A DNA stretch of 64,000 nt, taken from positions 39,029,501-39,093,500 of the forward strand of contig CM042046.1 in NCBI GenBank assembly GCA_023525975.1. The letters run 5' to 3'. Origin of the DNA: Smallanthus sonchifolius (taxonomy: Eukaryota > Streptophyta > Magnoliopsida > Asterales > Asteraceae). The notes under the pieces were generated by a model. That model saw only the letters and a list, made by a program, of their open reading frames with translations. It had not been told where the DNA came from and ran no database searches. A program made the translations under genes and the position numbers. Positions 23,912 through 34,560 of this stretch are shown one piece after another. Each line of letters begins with the position of its first letter. The first letter of the stretch is position 1.

Positions 23912-25610
23912 TAGAGATGCACAAAAAACCGGTTCTAGAACTGGAACAGCCTATCAGAACTGGTTTTGGTTCTTACCCGGCTCAAGGTTGGATTGTTTTG
24001 GACAAAAAAAACCCGGTGGTTCCTACCCGGTTTGGAGAAAATTTTGCGAGACCGGTTCTACCTGGTTATTACCCTTTTTTTTTTGAAAAAAGACCCATGT
24101 TTAATTGGCTCTATAGCTGTTGGGACCTAATTTTTTGAACTTTTTTTTTGTTTTTAGCCCCTTAAGTTAGTATAAATAGATGTTGAATGAATTGGTTGAG
24201 TACACAACATGAAAATGCAAAAATACTCGCATAACACTCGTTTTACTCTTCTTCCCCACTTTCTACTCATTATGGCTCACTCACAATCACAGTCATCCGT
24301 TATCCAACCGTCAACCGTTGTTCGGGTGCTTATGCATAATAGAAACCAAGAAATTTGGTGCAATTGGGATTTGGTTGAGATGAGTGATGAGTCTCAAAAG
24401 GCTCGTTGCAAGTTTGGTGCCATTTTTTTTAACAAAGAATCAAACTCGAGTTAAAAGAAACACATTGTGAATAAATGTTGCAAAGCGTTGAAAGCAGATG
24501 AGGACTCCGAACAAACACATTTAGGTAGTGACGGTCGAATATTTCATTACTACGTAAATACGGAGAAATGCAAGAAGCTTTGCCACATTTGGGTTTGTGA
24601 TTCAAGAAGCTTTGCCGTTTGACCACTTCGACAACCCTCAGTTGACAAACATGATTCGAGAAACGTAAGTCATACTGCACTTAGACGTTATCGGTTATTG
24701 TTTAAAAATGTGAAGAAATGCAAAAAAAAAAAAAAATTAATTGGAATTTATGAAAATTTAAAGACCGGTGTGAATTTAACTAGTGATTTTTGGTCGGCTC
24801 CACATGATTTACCCGAAGTACCTTTGCGTCACCGCTCATTGGGTAGATACCAATTATTGGCAAATGATGAAACATACAATTGCGTTTTAACTTTTTCCGT
24901 ATCCACATACCGGATAATATTTGTTTCAAATTTTATATTATGTAATAACAACCTTTAAATTAGAAAATAAAATATTTTCAATGGCATTCGATAACGCCTC
25001 AAACAATACTAGCGCGGTTGAAAAATTAAGAATAAAATATAAACCGATTTGCAACAATGCCTTTTTTCACAGTCGATGTGTTGCATATATTATTAATTTG
25101 ATTGTGCAAGGCAGACTCTCCGCTCAACACGTTGACATGTTCAAAACCGGTTTTAGATTTATGTTACAATACATTTAAAAAAAGTAGAAATATATATACC
25201 GATTATAAAAAACTTTGTAGGGATACGGGAAGGGTTTTTCTAGGACTTAACTGGGATATACCTACTCGGTGGAATTCGACTTGTAAAATTTTTGAATGTG
25301 TTTTACGACAGAAAGAAACTTTAAAATCTTTTCATGATAGTCTTTCAGAAAGTGGTTGAGCCTAACCGTTTCCGGAGTTGTGTTGGGAAAATATTTAAAA
25401 TCTAACCGAATTTTTTTGACTTTTTTAAAATCGCAACTACAAAATTATCGGAGGTTTGTTATCTCACTAGTAATTTAGTGCTTACGGAATTATATTTAAT
25501 GGCTTTAAATTAAAAAAAAATAAAAAATAAAAATGATATATTTAAACAAATGATAGAGCCAATGAAAGAAAAATTTATAAAATATTTCAAAGAACTATCA
25601 TCCGTTTCAA
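23912..25610 (+). pseudogene. truncated, frameshifted hAT transposon (AACCGGTT family)
   Basis: Starts TAGAGATGCACAAAAAACCG, close to the family terminus, followed by AACCGGTT motifs and a start ATG at about 24209-24271. Pieces of transposase follow in several frames: a BED region (NQEIWCNWDLVEMSDESQKA) near 24345, TGVNLTSDFWSAPHDLPEV near 24766, AFDNASNNTSAVEKLRIKY near 24980, and PTRWNST near 25262. Homology ends near 25610 without the 3' terminus. Many frameshifts make it non-functional. It is older than the copies at 39546 and 52400. Confidence 0.85.
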
Positions 25611-25967
25611 TTTAAGTTAGTAATCTAACACCATCCATTTTTTTCTGTTAAATATACGTGAAAAGAATATAATGTTCTTGTTAAATAAAATAACAAAAAA
25701 TATATAATTATAAAACCCTCCCCCCCCCCCCCCCCCCAAGTTCCATCCTCCACCCCGCCCGACCATTGCCCCCTGAACTCACACAAAAGCCACACCACGA
25801 AACACAAAGTCAACAGGTCAGAAACTAAAGTCGACCAAGAAGACCAGAAACGTGAAAACACTAATCGACTGATCTGCAAAAAACGTGAACATGAACGGGA
25901 ACGGGAACGGAGAAACACGATATGTGAAAACCACTAGTTCCATCATAAACTGTGCAAACGAATTTAG
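25611..25967. other. non-coding; 18-base C run
   Basis: Holds a short MULE-like piece (CTAACACCATCC near 25625) and a homopolymer of 18 C at 25720-25737. A 97-codon minus-strand frame here is low-complexity and not supported. Confidence 0.45.
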
Positions 25968-26239
25968 CAGGGCCGGCCCTAGGTAGGCAGAGCTGGGCCG
26001 TCAGCCAGGGCCCATTTTTTTCGGGGCCTAAAATTTTTAGGTATATGTTTTTTTATAAAATTTTATATACCTGTTTTATATATTGAGTCCTTTTTATAAA
26101 AAAACTTAAAAAAATATTGGCCCCTTTTTATAATGGTTGAGCCCTCTTTAAAGTTAATCGTCGTTTAAAATTTTTTAAATTTAAATATTTTTTTTCGTAG
26201 GGGCCTTTTGAGGCATTTAAATCCTCAGGACCGATCCTG
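25968..26239. mobile_element. hAT-type MITE (CAGGGCCGGCCC family)
   Basis: The ends CAGGGCCGGCCCTAGG and CTCAGGACCGATCCTG are inverted. The flanks GAATTTAG (25960-25967) and AAATTTAG (26240-26247) match at 7 of 8 bases, fitting an aged 8-bp duplication. The AT-rich core is non-coding. Related copies lie at 34216-34560 and 57379-57696. Confidence 0.8.
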
Positions 26240-26247
26240 AAATTTAG

Positions 26248-26890
26248 GTAACGATTTCAAATATTAAATCTCTTTGTTTGAACATGTATTGGAGTTTTCG
26301 AATTTGATTTTGGGTTTGGGACCGGCGACTGATATTAAGCCATTAAGGTACGGGCTGAGGAAGAAGACTTCGGTAAACTATTGTTAACAACAATTTAAAT
26401 GGATATCAATTAATAGATTGGACTTTGCCCCCCATTAGTCCACCCCTTCTTCACGTGAACCTATTAAGCCACATAAATTGATTTTTTTTGGTTGCTTTGG
26501 TTCGTTTGAAACAATTGTTTTGGGATATGGGAATTACCCATAAGTCATGACGAAAAGACGCTAGATAGAGTGAGAGAGAAGGAAGCAAGATCATAGCATT
26601 TGTACCCCCTAATGGTTTGAGGGGAACCCGAGAAACACGCAAGGGGTTTGCATTTTGGTAGTTTATTAACGGTAGTGGAAGGGATTAGAGGGTAACATAA
26701 GCACCCTAAGACGCGTAGGTGATAATAGACGGGAATGCAATTGCATAAAAGGTGGGTTGGGGTTTTGTAATTGTGTGTTTTACTAAGAATGATGCTGAGA
26801 ATGTAGGTGGCAACTTGAAGTGTGTTCTCCTAAGGTTCGAATAATATTATTTATCGATCGTGTTTTTCTTTCCGCCTTCCCGTTTTGAGA
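26248..26890. other. intergenic, nothing recognised
   Basis: No supported gene or repeat lies between the MITE and the Cassandra element. Confidence 0.4.
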
Positions 26891-26895
26891 GCAGG

Positions 26896-27527
26896 TGTAA
26901 CATCCGGCCTTTCGTACTAACAATATTATCCGCTTTGCCCTTTAAGAGCTTACGGATTTGTTTTTGGTTGCCCAGGTGAAAACTTCCTAGGGTCACCCAT
27001 CTTAGGATTACTCCCACCCGAGCACGCTTAACTGTGGAGTTCTTTTCTCATCCACTAACATTAAACCTCATAGCGTGTTGTGTTATTTGAGGCGGTGCAT
27101 TCCTTATGAATCCAACATCTCTCCTGTGAACAGAACACAACGACATGTGATTTGTCTAAGGTGTTACAAACACCCCCCTTGGGACTCATCGTCCTCGATG
27201 AGGTTTGCCCCACTATCGTAAACAGAACATAACGAAAGTTGCTCTGATACCATTTGTAACATCCAACCTCTTGTACCAACAATATTGTCCGCTTTGACCC
27301 CTAAGAGCTCACGGATTTGTTTTTGGTTGCCCGGGTGAAAACTTCCGGGGGTCACCCATCCCAAGATTACTCCCACCCGAGCACGCTTAACTGTGAAGTT
27401 CTCCTATCATCCACTAACATTAAGCCTAAAAAAGCGTTATGGTATTTGAGGCGAGACATTCCTTATGAACCCAACATCACTCCTGTGAACATAACAGAAT
27501 GATATGAGATTTGCCTAAGGTGTTACA
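26896..27527 (-). mobile_element. Cassandra TRIM retroelement, intact, 5S rRNA-bearing LTRs
   Basis: Two LTRs of 273 bp (26896-27168 and 27255-27527) begin TGTAACATCC and end GTGTTACA. A perfect 5-bp duplication GCAGG flanks the element (26891-26895 and 27528-27532). On the minus strand the primer-binding site TGGTATCAGAGC (27252-27241) lies two bases after the 5' LTR, and a purine tract AAGGGGGG precedes the 3' LTR. Each LTR contains a 5S-rRNA-like stretch; on the minus strand it includes GTTAAGCGTGCTCGGG, GGGAGTAATCCTA and GATGGGTGACC. That is the defining trait of Cassandra. There are only 86 bases between the LTRs and no coding capacity. The LTRs differ at many sites, so the insertion is not very recent. 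Confidence 0.93.
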
Positions 27528-27699
27528 GCAGGTGTAAGGGCATGAAAAAACGAAAAATCATCCCATTTTGGTTGCAAAATTGTTGGAATGATGAGTGCAT
27601 ATTCTTTTCCATCATCACATTGGAACGTTTATATGTTACGTTCAAACTGTGTTTTAATTTGGGTGGAAAGTGTTGAGAAAATTGAGAATACTTGGGATT

Positions 27700-27956
27700 T
27701 GCTGCTTAAAGGATATGCTTGTTGGTAAAATCATCTAAAAACAGAACACAATAACGATGACCCTTCAAACTCAAAATTGTGGAGGTCCACAAATCACTAT
27801 GTATTATATCAAAAGGTAAAGATGTTCTAGTATTCAAATCAACAAGCGGTAGTTTAATACAATTTCCAAACACACAAGATTGACAAATAGATTTATTAAT
27901 GATTTGTCCATAAGAAACAAAAGAACCATTTTGAGTGAACGTAAAAAATAGATCCC
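27700..27956 (-). pseudogene. Ty1-copia pol fragment (integrase N-terminal part)
   Basis: On the minus strand the frame reads C-x2-CVFGNCIKLPLVD, then IHSDLWTS and VLFLDDFTN: the zinc-binding tail and start of the integrase core of a copia polyprotein. Stops interrupt it. It ends abruptly at the composite insertion starting about 27957. A copia fragment from farther 5' lies in the same orientation at 32105-32340. Confidence 0.75.
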
Positions 27957-28046
27957 AGTGTGTTTGGTTCGCAGAATTCGTCGGAATTTGAATTGGAATT
28001 TGAATTGAAATTTTAAGAAATTGGATTTAAAATTGTAATTACGCAA

Positions 28047-28665
28047 TGGATTTGGAATTTAAAGGAATTGAAATCAATTAAAACAATTAGAATTCCAAAT
28101 CCATTTAAGTGACAATACAATTATTAAGGAATTGAAATATATCACAATAACCACCACTTAACTAATGTAATCGACCCCGCCAACCACCACCGACCCACCC
28201 CTTCCCCCATACCCCACCACGTCGCCACCGCCTATCGCCGCCACCTACCCCAACCCACCCCACCCCACCCACCCTACGCACCCTACCCCACCTAACCCCA
28301 CCCCACCCACATACCCTACCACGTCGCCGCCACCTACCCCACCCACCCTACCCCACCCCATGGATTTGGAATTTAAAGGAATTGGAATCAATTAAAAGAA
28401 TTAGAATTCCAAATCCATTTAAGTGACAATACAATTATTAAAGAATTGAAATATATCACAATAACCACCACTTAACTAATGTAATCGACCCCGCCAACCA
28501 CCACCGACCCACCCCTGCCCCCATACCCCACCACGTCGCCACCGCCTATCGCCGCCACTTACCCCACCCCACCCCACCCACCCTACGCACCCTACCCCAC
28601 CTAACCCCACCCCACCCACATACCCTACCACGTCGCCGCCACCTACCCCACCCACCCCTACCCCC
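28047..28665. repeat. about 310-bp tandem duplication
   Basis: Two head-to-tail copies begin ATGGATTTGGAATTTAAAGG (28047 and about 28360). Each passes from an AT-rich arm with ATTAGAATTCCAAATCC into a CACC-rich array with CCACGTCGCCACCGCC. Confidence 0.85.
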
Positions 28666-29260
28666 ACACCATACTCCACCACGTAACCACCGCCTGTCGC
28701 CGCCACCTACCCCACCCACCGCGACCCTACCCTACCTAACCCCAACCCACCCACCCCCACCCCACCCCCATACCCTACCACGCCGCCACCACCCACCCTA
28801 CCCCACCCACCCTAACCCCCAAACTCCACCACGTCGTCACCGCCTGTCGTCGCCACCTACCCCACCCCACCCGCCCCGCTCACCCCCACCCGCCATACCC
28901 CTCCACGTCGCCACCGCCCGATCGCCACCCCACCCCGCCCCACCCCCATCCACCTCTTCCATACCCCACCACCCCACCCCACCCCACCTACCCACCCAGC
29001 CACCCCGCCCCTGAGGGGGTTGCGTGGGTGGCGGAGGCGTGGTGGGTGTGGCGGTGGGGGTGGATGTGGGTGGGCTGTGTAGGGTAGGGGTGGGGTGGGG
29101 GTGGGTGAGGTAGGGTGGGTGGCAGTGATAGGATGTGGGGACGTGGTGGGGGTGGGGTGTGTGGCGGCGGTGGAGGCGTGGTGGGGGTGGGGTAGGTGGC
29201 GGCGACAGGCGGTGGAGACGTGGTGGGGTATGGCGGGTGGGGGTGGGGTGGGTGGTGGTA
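28180..29260. repeat. C-rich then G-rich minisatellite, large inverted array
   Basis: From 28180 to about 29010 the plus strand is built of CCCCACC and CACGTCGCCACCGCC units. At about 29013 it switches to the complementary GGGTGGGG units up to 29260. The switch point reads GCCCCTGAGGGGG. Several long frames here (for example 28837-29348) are artefacts of the repeat. Confidence 0.85.
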
Positions 29261-29269
29261 ACAAACGAT

Positions 29270-29860
29270 CTAAACATTCGATATGGGAAGAAGGCATAGT
29301 ATACTTATAACCATATTTAGGAGGAGGATCACGGATACCCATCAACATATCGTTATAAACATGATGACATTCGGGTGGTGATTGAATGTAAGCTTGGTAA
29401 GGATCAACATATGGATCATATGTAACTGGTGATCCAGAATCATAGGATTGATAATCAGAACTGTTTGAGATTGGGTTATTGAATTATTTAATCATTAGTG
29501 GTTTCAGAAGCAGATTGGTATTGGGGATCTTCAGAAGGATCTTTTTCAGATGACTGAATTTGACTTGACTGTGCCTTATTTCCTTGCACAGATTGGGCAG
29601 TAGTATTCCAGTTGCTAAAGTCTGAGCCAACATCCATCCATTACCTGGAAGAGTGTTGGGATTGTGGGTGATATTCGGGAGAGTGAGGAAGTACAGCAAA
29701 TGGTTCGTCATTATAGTAGGGCGAACATATAGGATTCTGTTGTGAACCTAACGGATGATATTCCGGAGATTCTTGCTTAATAGGATGATTAGGGTCATAA
29801 TACGGAACAATATTTCCTCCTAACATCTGCAATCTTATCATATTAGTACTCTTTTTATTT
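29270..29860 (-). pseudogene. possible retroelement gag fragment
   Basis: On the minus strand, Pro/Tyr/Gln-rich frames (IVPYYDPNHPIKQESPEYHP at 29760-29810, later RDPPPKYGYKYTMPSSH near 29310) follow a leader and primer-binding site. This is the place of gag in an LTR retroelement. The frame has stops and ends at the G-rich array. I do not recognise a specific domain, so gag is an inference from position. Confidence 0.4.
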
Positions 29861-30148
29861 GTAATACTTGGATACTAAAGCCAGTATCTTAATCTTAGCT
29901 AAAGTTCTACAAGGATGGTTATCTTTCGAGAGTAGTACCTCCAACAGATATGTTCCCAGGTAAGAGCGACGGGTCTAGGAGAGATTTATACACCGCTCTT
30001 TCCTTAGACAGAACACTTCCGTTTGTCAGATAACTACATACCGTTCAGAAGGTTACCTTGTTTTCTTATCTTAAAAGCATCATGGTTAAATCTTAGATAC
30101 TAGATCTAAGTATCTAATTCGCTAAAACCTGTGGCTCTGATACCAACC

Positions 30149-31620
30149 TGTCACACCCTGCCTCGGGCACCTCCTGGACGCGTGCGATCCCGATTGGTAT
30201 GACTTGTTTACTCGATTTCAGAGTTTTTGTAAAACACAGCGGAAGTCTTTTTCAAAAGGATCGTTTCATCATTATTTCAACCTCAAGGGTTGTAATTGTA
30301 AATACCAAAACACAGTTGGAAAACAAAAAGCCTTGTATTTACTTTATAAACATAGGGTTTCAATACCCTTCTCATTTGATTACAAAACATAGTTTATAAT
30401 CAAATACATGATGAGCCACTGGAAATAGTATAATACAGTGTTGATCAGTTCCCTGGTCCTATCTCCTTTTCTTTAGGATTTCCCTTTACACGAGGCAAGA
30501 GAATCCTACGTGCATTCCATCCACTTTCCTGGGTCAGATCTCATGTCTGCCCATATACCCTTCTCATCATATTTTATTCGTTACCTGTAAAACATTTTGG
30601 AAATAAAACGTCAGCGCGAACGCTGGTGAATACAATATCTTGACATTTAAAATCATTTGGCACAAAAAAATGTTAATTTCATAATCACAACTTCCTGTTC
30701 AATGTACACATTCAATAGGCCCGTCCTGTTCAATCGCACCACAGTATACACCGGCGTCATAGCTTATAACAGCGGACAGGTCTACGCCTCCAGATTTGTT
30801 ATAAGATAAGCACCGGTCGCAATACGGGAATTTCACCCGTGACCCGTGTATCCCTTGCAAGTTTTACGTATACCTATGGCCTGAATGCTTGTTCATAGAA
30901 GAACGTTGAGCATTACTTCGTTAACCTTTGTTTGGCCATTTTTGCAAATAAAATGTTTGACACAAGTTTTGAAAGAGATAAAGTATTCACTTTTTTATTG
31001 GGAATGAGCCTCTAAAGTCAATAGCTTAACGTCTAGCTTCTTAACTTGATTTCTCTAACGTCTTGACCTTTCTATAAGCGTTTCTTCATACACTGGGTAC
31101 TAGAACGAGCGGGAATCGAACCGGGATCGCCGGGAGTTGTCTACGGAGGTTCTGGAACGAGTTTGGAGTGTGTTGGATGATTTTGGTGTGAAGAAAACGA
31201 ATGGGTTCGTCAAACTATTTATAGGCTGAATACCTGACCCGTAGCTGACCGCTAGACAGAGCGTGGCGGTCCGCCACCGCCTTGGATGGCGTCAGCCCTA
31301 CACGTCTATCAATTATTGGACCATTTATGGTTTTGCGGCTAGCGGACCGTTACCGTGGGGCGTAGCGGTCCGCCACCCTGATACGTGACGAATTCTGAGA
31401 GTTTTGCGGCTGGCGGACCGTTACCACCTGGCGTGGCGGTCCGTCACGAGTACGTGTGTCAAAAATCTTGACCGTTAGTCACTATACACGTGGCTTACCC
31501 GGATTCATTGCTTAGCCAACAAGTAGCGGACCGTTACCTAAATAGTGGCGGTCCGCCACCCAACTTTGTCTTCATAGCGGACCGTTAGGGTTAACCTTAG
31601 AGGTTCGCTAAGGTCTTAAT
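30149..31620 (-). mobile_element. LTR retroelement 5' LTR with adjacent Met-tRNA primer-binding site
   Basis: TGTCACACCCTG at 30149 is the plus-strand image of an LTR end (...GGGTGTGACA on the minus strand). On the minus strand it is followed within a few bases by TGGTATCAGAGCC (about 30145-30133), a primer-binding site for initiator methionine tRNA. The LTR contains the palindrome array at 31255-31600. Its outer border is not resolved and no partner LTR is present. Confidence 0.65.
31255..31600. repeat. array of GTGGCGGTCCGCCAC palindromes
   Basis: GCGGACCGTTACC and GTGGCGGTCCGCCAC-type motifs alternate about every 40-90 bases (near 31264, 31337, 31361, 31409, 31433, 31526 and 31545, with a final GCGGACCGTTAGG near 31578). 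Each GGCGGTCCGCC can form a stem. The array lies in the putative LTR. Confidence 0.75.
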
Positions 31621-31859
31621 TCCATTTCTTTTTTGTGAATTCCTTCACAATTTGAAAGGAATTTGAAATCCTTTGTTTGTAAGAATTTGAAGGAATTTAT
31701 TCCAATTCCAATTCCCTTTTATACCAAACACGTTAAAAATGGAATTCGGATTCCAATTCCAACATATTATGCAAACCAAACAAAATAAGGAATGGAATCT
31801 CAATTCCAATTCCATCCAATTCCATTCAATTCCATCAAACCAAACACATCCTAGGTGTC

Positions 31860-32104
31860 CAAGACGTTGATGCTAAAGTGACGGAGTGATAGAAGGAAAG
31901 GTTGAAGGTATAGAGAAATAGGAGAAAATTGGGAAAGAGAATAATTCTTTATTGAATCAATCACATTTACAATATGGAGAATGCAAAGATATAAATACAA
32001 GAGTAAATGGCATAATTCTAGGGAAAATATTAAAACTAATAAATGAGAATTATATACAATAAAAGAGATTTGAGGGAAAGTGATTCAAAATATTTTGAAT
32101 CAAA
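31860..32104 (-). other. probable copia-type LTR sequence
   Basis: AT-rich non-coding DNA that interrupts the copia pol fragment. On the minus strand it has ATTGATTCAATAAAGAATTA, resembling an LTR R/U5 region, but no target duplication was confirmed. Confidence 0.35.
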
Positions 32105-32340
32105 TTATTTTGAATTATCTTTAATAGAAGGTGTAGTAAGTTGATGTATAAGAGATAGTGGGAAGAGTTCCCCAATGTTGTTACATCGGAGGATAGGGAT
32201 GCGTGTCTGGTAATCCTTCACAAGAAAACCAAACGTGTCAAATTTAATAGAAATATTATTGTTGGTAGTGAGACGACGGACAAAGAGGAGGTTTTTAATT
32301 AGATGCGGTGCTTGTAAAACATTGTTTAAGGGGAAAGGGT
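32105..32340 (-). pseudogene. Ty1-copia pol fragment (pre-integrase region)
   Basis: The minus-strand frame reads VLQAPHLIKNLLFVRRLTT, then FDTFGFLVKDYQTR and ILRCNN, the conserved stretch between protease and integrase of copia polyproteins. It is short and broken at both sides. With 27700-27956 it is probably one element split by later insertions. Confidence 0.75.
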
Positions 32341-32405
32341 GGGTTAGGGTTTAGTTGTTGTGTCAATGAATGAGAATGAGTGAACCATTATTGACAATTA
32401 CATTT

Positions 32406-33102
32406 TGTAAACTGTTATTTTTATCCTTGGATTTGGTCACCTTTTGTGACTTTTATTCAAAAGGTTTATTTTCTCCTGCGTATCCTCGAGCTTTTCAAAA
32501 TTTCCTATTTTTATCTAATTGGTTAACCTCATCCATTTTTTAACGTTAAATGATGAGTATTTTTGTCTTTTTATATATTTGTTTATTTTATTCATTTTTA
32601 AACTCTTAATTATTCCCTTCATTTAACGTTATAAAAATACAAAAATATCCCTCATTTAACGTTAAAAATGGATGGGATTAACCAGTTGAATGAAAATGTA
32701 AAGTTTTGGATAAAAGTGACAAAAAAATGACCAAATCACATGGATAAATGACAGGTTACTATATTAATTTGGAGAAATATGTAAACAAAAGGTGCTTTCC
32801 AAAATTTGCCATTTTGGTCGAATTGCTTAACCCCGTCCATCTTTTAACATTAAGGGATGAGTATTTTTGTCTTTTTATATATTTGTTTATTTTATCATTT
32901 TTAAACCCTTAATTATTCCCCTCATTTAACGTTATAAAAAGACAAAAAATACCTCCCATAACGTTAAAAATGGCAGGGTTAACCAACTGGATGAAAATGT
33001 CAAGTTTTGGAAAGCACAAGGATACACTGGAAAAAAATAAATCTTTTAAATGAAAGTGACAAAATTAACTAAACCACAGACACGAAAATGACAGTTTACT
33101 CT
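32406..33102. mobile_element. MULE-type MITE, two nested or tandem units
   Basis: The left end TGTAAACTGTTATTTTTATCC and the right end GAAAATGACAGTTTACTC are long, imperfect inverted repeats of the same type as the MULE at 45811. Within it AACGTTAAATGATGAG and CTCATTTAACGTTA occur twice, so two units (about 32406-32765 and 32800-33102) lie together. It is non-coding. Confidence 0.65.
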
Positions 33103-34215
33103 TAAATATATATTGTTAAAAAAAAATTCATTTGAGATCCAAACCCAATTATTTCTCCATGCGTCTTACCTTATCAATGATGAGAACTAAACGCAAGAAA
33201 AGTATCATGGCTCAAACCACATTTCAACAGGACCATCATACCAGTAAAAACAATAATTTCATATCAACCAAGCCAATCATAAAGTCAAGACAACATGACA
33301 TGTGAATACATTGGTAGTAAAATGATCGGGTCGGGTTGCATAACAAGTAAAAACAACCTATTTTGTGGCACATGTTTAATCAGTTAAAAGAGATTCTAAA
33401 CGTGGACTTATGATGGTACACCATCAGACACCAGAGACATGTCATATCATTCGATCCATATGGCTTAATAACATTCCAGACATGTCACATAGAGACATCC
33501 ATAAAGGCCGTATTGTAGATGAAAAAATGCAATACGCCCCGTATTGTGTGTATCATACGGCCCGTAACAACCCATGTTTAGGCGAAAAGGGTGTAATACG
33601 ACTTACTGTGACTAATTCATGAATATAAAGGGGCGGTGTCCGAATAACCCGGGCCTTCTAAACTCTACGCCCTATACCACTTTTTGTTTGTTTAACCTAT
33701 GTTCATACTTTAACTCATGTGACCCGATTGCGATAAAATGCAACATTTCAACGACACATTTTTAGTCAAATGGGTTGATCCGTTGAAAGCGTCACCTCTA
33801 CAGTTAAATGTTTTAGAACACTAGGATTAGTTGAAGACATCAAAATAAAAATAAAAAACAACAAAAACAAGAGGGAAAATAGGCGAAATCCTTCTTTTGA
33901 CTCGACACTTAAAATCGCGTACTCGTCCTTGAAAACCGAAATAGTAAATGATCAAAAATGGATTATAACGTTATCAAACACGAAGATGCAAGTGAAAAGT
34001 CATAGAAGATAAATTATATGATCCATTGAAATCCTGCAAAAAGTTGACACAAACCCAACACCATAGAGTTCAAAAGAGTGCCAATTAGCCAGTTTTACAT
34101 TGACCATGAGAATCCTTTGGGGAAACTTTCTTTAAAAATCATGGAACATATTATAAAACTTTTAGAACTATTGTAAAAACTTTTTGATTTTTTATATAAG
34201 AGTTACCCATATCGG
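33103..34215. other. intergenic, no gene recognised
   Basis: Only short frames. CCGTATTG motifs near 33509-33545 form small local repeats. Nothing further is supported. Confidence 0.4.
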
Positions 34216-34560
34216 CAGGGCCGTCGCTGAGATTTCGGGTTCCCAGTGCGACTTTAAAAATGAGCCCCTAAAAATTTAAAATATAAAGTTATATATATGA
34301 AAAAAAACCCAGTTATTTAAAAATGGACCCCTAAAAGAATGACTTAGTTGGGTTTAAGTGGTTTTGATGGACTAAAGTGATTTAATTAGGCTAAAAAAAT
34401 GGTTAAGATAGGCTAAAGTGATTAAAATGTAATTGAGTTTTTATAATTATTATGTATTTCTTTTAAAAAAATATTTATATAAAATTTTTTTGGGCCCCTC
34501 GATAAACCGGGCCCGTTGCGGTTGCCTATGGAGCACCACACCACACCAAGGCCGGCCCTG
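34216..34560. mobile_element. hAT-type MITE (CAGGGCCGGCCC family)
   Basis: The ends CAGGGCCGTCGCTGAG and AAGGCCGGCCCTG are inverted at their tips. The flanks CATATCGG (34208-34215) and CATACCGG (34561-34568) match at 7 of 8 bases. The core is AT-rich with GGGCCCC motifs near the right end. Confidence 0.8.

Larger units (their letters stand above)
27957..31855. mobile_element. composite inverted-repeat element with GC arrays and a captured retroelement end
   Basis: The outer ends GTGTGTTTGGTT on the left and AACCAAACACATC on the right are inverted. Both arms are rich in GGAATTGGAATT/AATTCCAATTCC repeats. Inside are a tandem 300-bp duplication (28047-28665), CCCCACC arrays (28180-29010), a GGGGTGG array (29010-29260) and a piece of an LTR retroelement (29270-about 31620). 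No target duplication could be fixed, so this may be several nested events instead of one unit. Confidence 0.5.

Noticed and set aside
28837..29348. Long Pro/Thr/His-rich or Gly/Trp-rich frames on both strands
   Set aside because: Low-complexity CCCCACC array; open in several frames at once.
31255..31600. CRISPR-like spacing of GCGGACCGTTACC palindromes
   Set aside because: Plant nuclear DNA, uneven spacing, repeats inside an LTR, no cas genes.
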